From an uncultured Methylobacillus sp. (GTDB taxonomy: Bacteria > Pseudomonadota > Gammaproteobacteria > Burkholderiales > Methylophilaceae): a DNA stretch of 40,021 nucleotides. A model generated the notes under the pieces. It had not been told where the DNA came from. It was given only the letters and a program-made list of their open reading frames with translations, and made no database searches. How positions within the stretch are numbered: position 1 is the first letter of the stretch; each line of letters starts with the position of its first letter. A program made the position numbers and the translations under genes. Positions 25,558 to 33,652 of the stretch are shown here, piece by piece. The DNA lies in assembly GCA_903824575.1 (NCBI GenBank), contig CAIJXJ010000258.1:1-40021 (forward strand). The letters are read 5' to 3'.

Positions 25558-27267
25558 ATGGCTGCAAAACATTGGCTATTGATGGTCATCATTGCCTTGT
25601 CTGTCCTTGCACCCGCCCGCGCCGACACCTTCAGCGCTGATTCAACGGCAGGCAATGAGAGCGATGCAAATAGCACCGACACGCCATCAATGGCCAAGGG
25701 ATTGCTGATTTCGCCGGAACTCAGCACCAAACTGCCAGACCTTGACACACCACTAGACAACAACCTGTGGGCCCGCATCAAAAGTGGCTACGCCATGCCG
25801 GAACTCGACTCCCCCTTCACTGCCACGCAGGAATCCTGGTACGCGGCCCGGCCTGATTACGTCAAACGCATGATGGCGCGCAGTCAGAAGTATCTTTTTC
25901 ATGTGGTGGAAGAGGTACAGAAGCGTGGCATGCCGACCGAAATTGCGTTGTTACCCATGGTAGAGAGCGCCTTCAACCCGCAAGCCTATTCCACCGGACA
26001 CGCCTCAGGCATCTGGCAGTTCGTACCGGCCACGGGGAAAAATTTCGGACTAAAGCAGACCTGGTGGGTTGATAACCGTCGTGACGTCACCGCCGCCACC
26101 GATGCGGCGCTCACCTATTTGCAGAAACTGCATGTCATGTTCGGCAGTTGGGACCTGGCTTTGGCAGCCTACAATGCTGGCGAAGGCACCGTCATGCGGG
26201 CGATCCAGAACAACCGCAAAAAAGGCCTGCCCACCGATTACCAGAGCCTGAGTCTGCCGCCGGAAACCCGCGCCTACGTGCCCAAGTTGCAAGCCGTCAA
26301 GAACATCGTCAACAACCCTGAACAATACGGCCTCGACATCCAGCCAATCGCCAACACCCCCTATTTTACACAAGTCTCCGCACCCAAGCAGATAGACACC
26401 AAGCTTGCTGCCAGACTAGCCGGCGTCTCACTGGAAGAATTTATCTCGCTCAACCCGGAATACAACCGGCCGGTCATGACCTCGAGCGCTGGCAAGAATG
26501 AGATCCTGTTACCGATCGGCCGCGAAGACGAATTTGCAGCCAACCTGGCCAATTACAACAAGCCGCTGGTCAACTGGCAAACTTATAATGCACGTCGGGG
26601 CGAACGCCTGGATAGCGTGGCAAGAAAATTTGGCGTTACCGTAGCGCAACTGCGTGATGTCAATGATCTCGGGGCCAAGCCAAAACTGAACGCTTCTCGT
26701 CCGTTGCTGGTTCCAACCCAGGGCCAGCCACCAGCCACTGCTGACCTGTCTGCAGAATCCATGGCTGCCACGCCACATGCGGATGAAAAAACGTCCAAAG
26801 CTGCACTACCCCCCAACCGGCAATACACCGTGACTCATGGTGACACAGTCAAATCGATCGCCAAACACTACGGCCTGACGCCCAGGCAGTTGATGACACT
26901 TAATCACCTTAAAACCCTTAAGTTGAAAAACGGCCAGACTCTGCTAGTACAGGTCCAGCCCACGGCTTCTCCGAAGGGAAGCCAAAGCGCAAAAACGGTG
27001 GCATCCACCAGGCATTCAAGCAAGCTTGCAAAGACTAATAGCGCCAGCAGGCAGGATGCCACCAAAGGCAAGGGCCACTCGCAGGTCAAGAATACAAAAA
27101 CCAAGCCCGGCATCAGGCTTTACCTGGTCAAACATGGCGACTCCATTGACGGCATCGCCCACAAATTCGACGTCGATGTCACTGAACTGAGACGCTGGAA
27201 CAAGTTGTCCGGCAACCACCTGACGCCCGGACACAAACTGGTTATCTCCCGACCGAATGCCGCGTAA
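25558..27267 (+). CDS. mltD: Membrane-bound lytic murein transglycosylase D
   Basis: An exported 569-residue lytic transglycosylase that cleaves peptidoglycan to anhydromuropeptides. A signal peptide ends at APARA (residue ~22); no lipobox Cys is seen, unlike E. coli MltD. The SLT domain spans about 105-225 with catalytic E136 (PMVESAFN), GIWQFVPATG and AAYNAGEG. Three LysM modules that bind glycan follow at about 340-385, 420-465 and 520-567, linked by low-complexity Ser/Thr/Lys-rich segments. It is first in a row with the peptide-ABC genes; the next gene starts 11 bases before its stop. Confidence 0.95.
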   Translation: MAAKHWLLMVIIALSVLAPARADTFSADSTAGNESDANSTDTPSMAKGLLISPELSTKLPDLDTPLDNNLWARIKSGYAMPELDSPFTATQESWYAARPDYVKRMMARSQKYLFHVVEEVQKRGMPTEIALLPMVESAFNPQAYSTGHASGIWQFVPATGKNFGLKQTWWVDNRRDVTAATDAALTYLQKLHVMFGSWDLALAAYNAGEGTVMRAIQNNRKKGLPTDYQSLSLPPETRAYVPKLQAVKNIVNNPEQYGLDIQPIANTPYFTQVSAPKQIDTKLAARLAGVSLEEFISLNPEYNRPVMTSSAGKNEILLPIGREDEFAANLANYNKPLVNWQTYNARRGERLDSVARKFGVTVAQLRDVNDLGAKPKLNASRPLLVPTQGQPPATADLSAESMAATPHADEKTSKAALPPNRQYTVTHGDTVKSIAKHYGLTPRQLMTLNHLKTLKLKNGQTLLVQVQPTASPKGSQSAKTVASTRHSSKLAKTNSASRQDATKGKGHSQVKNTKTKPGIRLYLVKHGDSIDGIAHKFDVDVTELRRWNKLSGNHLTPGHKLVISRPNAA

Positions 27268-28888
27268 TCTGGTTGTAAGCGTCACCTTGATGCTGGTCGC
27301 CTGCGGCAGGCCAGATGTCGTGCAGCATGTCGATCTGGACCAAAGTTATCCAACGCAGGCAGGTGGCACCCTGATCGATGCCATGACGGGGGAGCCCAGC
27401 AACCTGATTTCCATGCTGGCAGGCGAATCGGCGGCGGCGGCCATTGCCGGCAACATCTTCAACAGCCTGTTGAAATACGATAAGAACTTGGAACTGGTTG
27501 GCGAATTAGCACAGTCGTGGGAAGTCTCACCGGACCAGAAGAGCATAACCTTCCACCTCAAGCCCGGCATGTTGTGGGCCGATGGCAAGCCGCTCACCAG
27601 CAATGACGTCCTGTTCACCTGGCGCCTGGTCACGGACGAGCACACGCGCACCCCCTATGGCGCCGATTATAAACTGGTGCAAAAGGCGGAAACGCCCGAC
27701 CCGCTGACCTTTCGCGTGACCTATGCGCAACCCTATGCACCCGCGCTCGACTCCTGGGCCGGATTACACATCCTGCCGCAACATCTGCTGCATGACCAGG
27801 ATATCAATACCACCGCATTCGCCCGCCATCCGGTCGGCAGCCACTATTATCAACTGAGTGAATGGAAGAATGGCGAACGCATCACGCTGATCCGCAACCC
27901 GCATGCCAGTCAGGGCCAGGCGCGCATCGACCGTTTGGTTTCACGCTTCATCCCGGACCCGGCCGCGCAGTTTCTTGAACTGATGGCGGATAACATCGAT
28001 TCGATGAACCTGAGCCCGATCCAATACGCCCGCATCTTCCCGGCGCGCCCTGAACTACTTAAAAAAATCGCTCAGTATCGGGAACTGGGCAATGCCTACA
28101 CCTATCTCGGCTTCAATCTCCATCACAAGCCCTGGGATGACAAACGCGTGCGTCTTGCCATCAATTACGCTATCGACAAGCAGGAACTGATTGATGGTGT
28201 GCTACTTGGCTTGGGAGAGTCTATTGCCTCGCCCTACAAGCCGGGTACGCGCTGGAGCAATCCTGCCCTCAAGCCCTATCCATACGACCCCAAACGCGCG
28301 CTGGCCTTGCTTAAAGAAGCCGGCTTCGAGGACCATGACGGCGACGGCCTACTCGACCGAAACGGCAAACCCCTCTCTTTCGAGATCCTGACCAACCAGA
28401 ACAAGGAGCGCCAGATGAGCGCGGTTTTGATCCAGAGGCGGCTCAAGGACATCGGCATTGACGCCCATATCCGCGTACTGGAATGGGCCAGTTTCATCGG
28501 CCGTTTCATCAAGACCGGCGACTTCGACGTGGTGGTGCTGGGCTGGAGCCTGGGACAGGAACCCGACCAGTTCAACATCTGGCATTCGTCGCAGATGGAC
28601 CCGGGCAAGTTCAATTTCATCGGCTACAGCAACCCGACCGTCGATCACCTGTTGGAGGCGGGCCGACTGGAACTCAACCCGGACAAACGCCAGACCCTCT
28701 ACCACAGCTTCGCAAAACAACTGTATGACGACAGCCCCATCGTCTATCTCTACGCCGGCTATGGCTTGCCGGCCATCCACAAGCGTGTGCGCGGCATCGA
28801 CAGCCCGGCGCCTCCAGCCGGCATCGGCCATAATTCCTATGAGTGGTACATCCCTGAACCGCTCCGTCGCAACGAGATTTCCCAATGA
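27257..28888 (+). CDS. Peptide/oligopeptide ABC transporter substrate-binding lipoprotein
   Basis: A 543-residue periplasmic binding protein of the SBP_bac_5 (DppA/OppA) family. The N-terminus VVSVTLMLVACG contains a lipobox with C16 as the lipidated residue. Family blocks include TFHLKPGMLWADGKPLTSNDV and YDPKRALALLKEAGF. It probably captures peptides, possibly murein peptides given its translational overlap with mltD. Permease genes follow after 116 bases. Ligand specificity cannot be read from sequence. Confidence 0.92.
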   Translation: MPRNLVVSVTLMLVACGRPDVVQHVDLDQSYPTQAGGTLIDAMTGEPSNLISMLAGESAAAAIAGNIFNSLLKYDKNLELVGELAQSWEVSPDQKSITFHLKPGMLWADGKPLTSNDVLFTWRLVTDEHTRTPYGADYKLVQKAETPDPLTFRVTYAQPYAPALDSWAGLHILPQHLLHDQDINTTAFARHPVGSHYYQLSEWKNGERITLIRNPHASQGQARIDRLVSRFIPDPAAQFLELMADNIDSMNLSPIQYARIFPARPELLKKIAQYRELGNAYTYLGFNLHHKPWDDKRVRLAINYAIDKQELIDGVLLGLGESIASPYKPGTRWSNPALKPYPYDPKRALALLKEAGFEDHDGDGLLDRNGKPLSFEILTNQNKERQMSAVLIQRRLKDIGIDAHIRVLEWASFIGRFIKTGDFDVVVLGWSLGQEPDQFNIWHSSQMDPGKFNFIGYSNPTVDHLLEAGRLELNPDKRQTLYHSFAKQLYDDSPIVYLYAGYGLPAIHKRVRGIDSPAPPAGIGHNSYEWYIPEPLRRNEISQ

Positions 28889-29004
28889 ATTCAAAAGCAT
28901 TTAACCACTGGAAACACGGGGAGCGCCGAGAAAAAGCTGACAACACAGTTATTCCTGCCCTATGCTTTATCCTCCGTGCGCGCCATGGTTGATAAGAAGT
29001 TCAA

Positions 29005-30018
29005 ATGACCCAATACCTGCTTAAGCGTCTGTTCTGGATGGTGCCGCTATTGGTTGGCATCAGCTTGATCTCGTTCCTCATCATGCACCTGGCGCCAGGC
29101 GACATTACCACCACCGAAGCCGGCTTCAATCCCAAGGCCAGCGAGGAATCGCGGCAGAAACTGCGCAAAATCTATCATCTGGATGAGCCGCTGATCGTGC
29201 AATATGGCTTATGGTTGAAACGTATGGGGACGCTCGATTTCGGTGAATCCTTCGCAGCTCACCAGCGACCGGTGCTATGGCAGACAAAAGACAAACCGGG
29301 GTCCCCGGGCATGATCCAGGAGGCGCTCCCTATCACGCTGCTGATCAATATTCTGGGGCTGGTGTTAATACTGGCAACCGCCTTGCCACTCGGCCTTATT
29401 TCCGCCGTTTACCAGAACCGACCGCCCGACCGCGCCATCACGGTATTCGTCTTCATTGGCTTTGCCGTGCCCGGCTTCTGGCTAGCACTGATCCTGATGT
29501 ACTGGCTGGGCGTCACACACAACTGGCTGCCGATTTCCGGCATTCATTCCCTCGGTTATGAAACCATGACATGGCCTGCACAATGGCTGGACATCGGCCG
29601 CCATCTCGTCATTCCGGTATTCATCTCGACCCTGGGTGGATTGGCCGGCATTTCATTGTTCGTACGAAATGGCATGCTGGACGTGTTGCACCAGGACTAC
29701 ATCACTACCGCTCGCGCCAAGGGGCTATCCGAGCCTACCGTGGTTTATCGCCATGCCCTGAGAAACGCCTTGCTACCGCTGATCACCCTATTGGGACTTT
29801 CCATTCCAGGGCTCATCGGCGGCTCGGTGATTGCAGAGTCGTTATTCGCCATCCCCGGCATGGGCAAGCTGTTCTACGACGCCGTCCTGATGCGCGATTT
29901 CCCGGTCATCATGGGCATCCTCACCATAGGCGCAGCACTCACCATGATTGGCAACCTGCTGGCAGATCTCGCTTACGCCTGGGCCGACCCGCGTGTGCGG
30001 CGTGGAGTGGCAGGATGA
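29005..30018 (+). CDS. Peptide ABC transporter permease, DppB/OppB type
   Basis: A 337-residue inner-membrane permease. The N-terminal membrane helix (LFWMVPLLVGISLISFLIMHLAPGD) is the family hallmark, about six helices follow, and the EAA loop for the ATPase reads TTARAKGLSEPTVVYRHALRNALLP. Its TGA overlaps the ATG of the next permease gene (ATGA). No ATPase subunit gene lies in the window. Confidence 0.93.
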   Translation: MTQYLLKRLFWMVPLLVGISLISFLIMHLAPGDITTTEAGFNPKASEESRQKLRKIYHLDEPLIVQYGLWLKRMGTLDFGESFAAHQRPVLWQTKDKPGSPGMIQEALPITLLINILGLVLILATALPLGLISAVYQNRPPDRAITVFVFIGFAVPGFWLALILMYWLGVTHNWLPISGIHSLGYETMTWPAQWLDIGRHLVIPVFISTLGGLAGISLFVRNGMLDVLHQDYITTARAKGLSEPTVVYRHALRNALLPLITLLGLSIPGLIGGSVIAESLFAIPGMGKLFYDAVLMRDFPVIMGILTIGAALTMIGNLLADLAYAWADPRVRRGVAG

Positions 30019-30842
30019 TGCGCACACTGACCAATCCGCTGGCGCGCTGGGGCTTTGGAATCATTGCCGTGGTGGTGCTGATGGCGCTGTTCGCGCCATG
30101 GATTGCCCCCTACGACCCGGATGACATAGACGTCAAGGCCATCCTGCTATCGCCTGATGCCGCCCACTGGATGGGCACCGATGGACTCGGGCGTGACGTC
30201 TATTCGCGCATGCTGTTCGGTGCGCGCATCTCGCTTCTGGTTGGTTTCGTCGCGGTCGGCATCGCCACCTTCATTGGCGTCATCCTCGGCGCCGTTGCAG
30301 GTTTCTATCGTGGCTGGGTAGATATTGTCATCATGCGCCTGGTAGATGTCATGCTCGCCATCCCGACCTTCTTTCTAATCCTGGCGGTGATCGCCTTCCT
30401 CACGCCCTCAATCTGGAACATCATGATCGTGATTGGCCTCACCTCCTGGATGGGAGTAACGCGACTGGTACGCGCCGAATTCCTGAGCCTCAGAGAGCGC
30501 GAATTCGTGCTGTCGGCACAAACGCTGGGCGCCACCAATGCGCGGCTGATTTTTATGCATTTATTACCCAACAGCCTGACCCCTATCATCGTCAGCACCG
30601 TGCTCGGCATCGCCAGCGCGGTTCTGGTCGAGTCCGGACTGTCATTCCTCGGCCTCGGCGTACAGGCACCACAAGCCTCTTGGGGCAACATCCTGACCGA
30701 CGGCAAGGAGTACATCCAGTTCGCCTGGTGGCTATCCTTGTACCCCGGCATGGCCATCCTGCTCACGGTGCTGGGGTATAATCTGCTTGGAGAGGGTCTG
30801 CGCGATGCGTTGGATCCGAGGAATACAGGGGCTAGGGACTAG
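30015..30842 (+). CDS. Peptide ABC transporter permease, DppC/OppC type
   Basis: A 275-residue permease and partner of the preceding gene. Family features are APYDPDDIDV, HWMGTDGLGRDVYSRMLFGARISL near the N-terminus and an EAA loop SAQTLGATNARLIFMHLLPNSL. The ATG at 30015 overlaps the previous stop and has GGAG 7 bases upstream. A much longer open frame upstream is an out-of-frame reading of the first permease. The last residues (GARD) and the TAG stop are encoded by the first two units of a heptanucleotide repeat, so the original C-terminus may have been altered. Confidence 0.93.
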   Translation: MMRTLTNPLARWGFGIIAVVVLMALFAPWIAPYDPDDIDVKAILLSPDAAHWMGTDGLGRDVYSRMLFGARISLLVGFVAVGIATFIGVILGAVAGFYRGWVDIVIMRLVDVMLAIPTFFLILAVIAFLTPSIWNIMIVIGLTSWMGVTRLVRAEFLSLREREFVLSAQTLGATNARLIFMHLLPNSLTPIIVSTVLGIASAVLVESGLSFLGLGVQAPQASWGNILTDGKEYIQFAWWLSLYPGMAILLTVLGYNLLGEGLRDALDPRNTGARD

Positions 30843-30965
30843 GGGCTGGGGTCTAGAGAAACACAGACACCTGGGAGGATAGTGTGTTGAGCTGACAACC
30901 ATTAATGGAACAGGTCAACAAAACCTCATACCCCTCTAGCCCTAGTCCCTAGCCCCTAGCCCCTA
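30828..30965. repeat. Inverted pair of GGGRCTA/TAGYCCC heptamer arrays
   Basis: Left array 30828-30855: GGGGCTA, GGGACTA, GGGGCTG, GGGTCTA. Right array 30936-30965: CTAG every 6-7 bases (TAGTCCC, TAGCCCC, TAGCCCC). The two are inverted, with a 17-bp perfect match (GGGGCTAGGGACTAGGG at 30828-30844 against 30940-30956) around a ~95-base loop. The element fills the gap between the permease gene and fabI. Confidence 0.85.
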
Positions 30966-30988
30966 AATTTTTTTAAAGGATTTTCATC

Positions 30989-31774
30989 ATGGGTTTTCTT
31001 ACCGGCAAGCGCGCACTCATCGTCGGATTGCTCAGCAACCGTTCCATCGCCTATGGCATCGCCGAGGCCATGAAGCGCGAAGGGGCTGAACTGGCCTTCA
31101 CCTACCAGATCGACAAATTCCAAGACCGCGTTACCAAACTCGCCGCCGAGTTTGATTCGACTCTGGTGTTGCCATGTGATGTCGGTGACGATGCCCAGAT
31201 CACGGCGGTATTCGATTCTCTGGGCAAGCGCTGGGACGGACTCGACATCATCGTGCACTCGGTTGCCTTTGCTCCTCGGGAGGCGCTGGCTGGCGATTAT
31301 CTCGATTGCGTCACGCGCGAGAATTTTCGCATCGCCCACGACATCAGTTCCTACAGCTTTGCAGCTCTCGCCAAGGCTGGATTGCCGATGATGCAGGGCC
31401 GTAATGGCGCACTGCTGACCATCAGCTATCTCGGCGCAGAGCGCACCATGCCCAACTACAATGTGATGGGCGTGGCCAAAGCCAGCCTGGAAGCCAATGT
31501 GCGCTATATGGCGCAGAGCCTCGGCCCGCGGGGCATTCGCGTCAACGCAGTATCGGCCGGCCCGATCAAGACCCTGGCAGCGTCTGGCATTTCCGGCTTC
31601 GACAAGATGCTGGATTTCAACGAGAAACATGCGGCATTGCGCCGTAATGTCACCACCGAGGAAGTCGGTAATGTGTCGGCCTTCCTATGCAGCGATCTCG
31701 CCAGCGGCATTACCGGCGAGATCACCTACGTCGACGGCGGCATGAACATCACCGCTGCCGCCAACGTGGAGTAA
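30989..31774 (+). CDS. fabI: Enoyl-[acyl-carrier-protein] reductase (NADH)
   Basis: FabI, 261 residues, reduces trans-2-enoyl-ACP in the last step of fatty-acid elongation. It is an SDR-fold enzyme with the divergent cofactor motif [11 protein letters not shown] and active-site Y147, Y157 and K164, matching E. coli Y146, Y156 and K163. [14 protein letters not shown] and the C-terminal [10 protein letters not shown] blocks are present. AAGGA lies 8 bases before the ATG. It lies downstream of the peptide-ABC genes, and the convergent cyclase gene follows beyond a repeat-bearing spacer. Confidence 0.98.
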   Translation: MGFLTGKRALIVGLLSNRSIAYGIAEAMKREGAELAFTYQIDKFQDRVTKLAAEFDSTLVLPCDVGDDAQITAVFDSLGKRWDGLDIIVHSVAFAPREALAGDYLDCVTRENFRIAHDISSYSFAALAKAGLPMMQGRNGALLTISYLGAERTMPNYNVMGVAKASLEANVRYMAQSLGPRGIRVNAVSAGPIKTLAASGISGFDKMLDFNEKHAALRRNVTTEEVGNVSAFLCSDLASGITGEITYVDGGMNITAAANVE

Positions 31775-31784
31775 ATAACTTAGA

Positions 31785-31837
31785 CGCTAGTCGGTAGTTA
31801 TTAAGTTAGGAAACTAACGACTAGCGACTAGCGACTA
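31785..31837. repeat. ACTAGCG heptamer array with inverted partner
   Basis: Units ACTAACG (31813), ACTAGCG (31820), ACTAGCG (31827) and ACTA (31834-31837). An inverted partner, CGCTAGTCGGTAGT (31785-31798), pairs with 31813-31826 with one mismatch and a 14-base loop. It sits between the convergent fabI and cyclase genes and may end transcription in both directions. The last unit contains the cyclase stop codon. Confidence 0.85.
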
Positions 31838-33433
31838 TTTCTTCACCGCCACGCGGTTGCGGCCGGCATGCTTGGCTTCGTATAGCGCCTCGTCTGCCAT
31901 ACGCTCAATCTCACCCATCTTTTCGCCCGACTCAAAACCTGCGATGCCACAACTCATGGTGACCGAAAATTCACGTCCATCATTGGAGTGATGAACGATT
32001 CTGGAGAACGCCTCACGTACCACATCAATCACCTTCACCGCCTGTGAACGGCTGACATTTGGAAGAATTACGGCAAATTCCTCTCCGCCGTAACGTCCGA
32101 TACGATCCACCTTGCGCAAACGTTCCCGTAGCAGGCGCGCCAGGCTTTGCAGCACATGGTCGCCAACCTGATGACCATAGTTGTCATTAACCGACTTGAA
32201 ATGATCAAGATCTATCATGACGAATGCGAAGGACTTACTTTCGCGGCTGGCGCGCGAAATTTCCAGATCGAGCTCTTCTTCGATACGGCTGTGGTTGAGC
32301 AGCCCAGTCAGGCCATCCCGCACCATCAGGGAACGCAAATCACGATAACGCTCAGCACGAATAGTGACAGATGCGACCAGGTGTTCAGGATTGATCGGTT
32401 TGGTCAGGAAGTCATCCCCCCCATGGCTCATCGCCAACAATTGCTTCTGTCTGTCCTGCTCGGCAGACAGATAGACGATGGGAATACTGATGAACTCAGG
32501 GCGTTGCCGTATCACCTGGGCGAGTTCGTCGCCGCTGCATTCCGGCATGTACATGTCCATCAAGATCAATTCCGGATTGAAATCATCCAACATTTCCAGC
32601 GCGCCTGCCGGATCGCTGATGATCGCTGTCTCCATTCCTCCTTGCTGCAGGATGATGGCGTTATATTGAGCCATTGACACCATGTCATCGACGATCAACA
32701 CCCGGTAGGGTTCAGAATCACCACGCGCCAACAACGTGTCCAGACGGTCGATCAACAGGCCGACGTCCGCCGGCTTAACGAAATAACCATCGCAACCGGC
32801 ACGGGCTGCCTCAAGACGCGACTGAAAATCGGCATGAGAAGTCAGGTAAATCACTGGCACCCGCGTGCCTTGCGCTCTGCCGCGAATCAGCTTAACGGCA
32901 GCGGCGCCCGCGTATTTCCCCTCTGGAAACGCCATGTCCATGATGATGGCGGTGGGAACGACCGCATCAAACACACGCAACATGTCCTCAATACGCGTAA
33001 AGCCACGCACATCGAAACCAAAAAAGTGAATTTGTGCAGCCAGGTCTTGTCCCAGCGCCTTATCGTCATCGACCAGATAGATCAGGCGGCGCGCATCGGC
33101 CGGCCGGTTTTTTGCGCCGGTCACGGGCAGGTAACCGACCAATGGTTGTCGTGAAATCTCAAGCAGCTGGCTCAGACCCTCCGCCACCAGTTGATCAACT
33201 TCCTTTTTGGAACGACCCCCAGATTCGAGCAATACCTGCTCCAAGCTGCGCGCTACATCGCTTAACCGAGGCTGACCGAAACTAGCCTCTGAGCCTGCCA
33301 GGTGATGTAGCTGTTGCAGCAATTTCGAAGCAGCATCCGCCGCCTGTTTGCCGCCAGTTTTCACCAATTGCCACAAGGCGGTGATTTCACCCAGTTTCTG
33401 TTGCAACTCGGCTTGAACGTTTACCTGCAACAT
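31835..33433 (-). CDS. HPt-REC-REC-GGDEF diguanylate cyclase
   Basis: A soluble 532-residue response-regulator cyclase. An N-terminal HPt-like domain has H44 in LHHLAGSEASFG. Two receivers follow, each with an acidic pocket and acceptor Asp (IIMDMAFPEG and LILMDMYMPE). The C-terminal GGDEF domain carries an active GGEEF motif preceded by an RKVD inhibitory site. It should make c-di-GMP under phosphorelay control. The ATG at 33433 is chosen because AGGAG lies 9 bases upstream; an in-frame ATG at 33607 would add 58 residues without domain character and has no ribosome-binding site. Its stop codon lies in a heptamer repeat. It is divergent from the PP2C regulator at 33653. Confidence 0.9.
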   Translation of the reverse strand: MLQVNVQAELQQKLGEITALWQLVKTGGKQAADAASKLLQQLHHLAGSEASFGQPRLSDVARSLEQVLLESGGRSKKEVDQLVAEGLSQLLEISRQPLVGYLPVTGAKNRPADARRLIYLVDDDKALGQDLAAQIHFFGFDVRGFTRIEDMLRVFDAVVPTAIIMDMAFPEGKYAGAAAVKLIRGRAQGTRVPVIYLTSHADFQSRLEAARAGCDGYFVKPADVGLLIDRLDTLLARGDSEPYRVLIVDDMVSMAQYNAIILQQGGMETAIISDPAGALEMLDDFNPELILMDMYMPECSGDELAQVIRQRPEFISIPIVYLSAEQDRQKQLLAMSHGGDDFLTKPINPEHLVASVTIRAERYRDLRSLMVRDGLTGLLNHSRIEEELDLEISRASRESKSFAFVMIDLDHFKSVNDNYGHQVGDHVLQSLARLLRERLRKVDRIGRYGGEEFAVILPNVSRSQAVKVIDVVREAFSRIVHHSNDGREFSVTMSCGIAGFESGEKMGEIERMADEALYEAKHAGRNRVAVKK

Positions 33434-33638
33434 TGCCAACTTCTCCTGATGATCCTGCAATCCGCTTATCAAATAGCCTCCCAGATGCGTCGGATGGAAC
33501 CGGATAACTGCTCCCGGACGTTCATGAACAAGACCTAAACTTGATGCAACACGAGGTCCGTCTTGCTGGTGACAAGCATTGTCATGCCAACCATTGTACA
33601 AGCTCATGCTTTGATCTGTTCACAGCGGTTTCCATAGG

Positions 33639-33644
33639 TATAAT
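33639..33644 (+). promoter_or_regulatory. Consensus -10 box directly before the PP2C regulator gene
   Basis: A perfect TATAAT ends 8 bases before the ATG at 33653, with CTGTTC 17 bases upstream as a weak -35. Transcription would start at about 33651, within a few bases of the ATG, and no Shine-Dalgarno is present, so the mRNA may be leaderless. Confidence 0.4.
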
Positions 33645-33652
33645 ACCCTACA

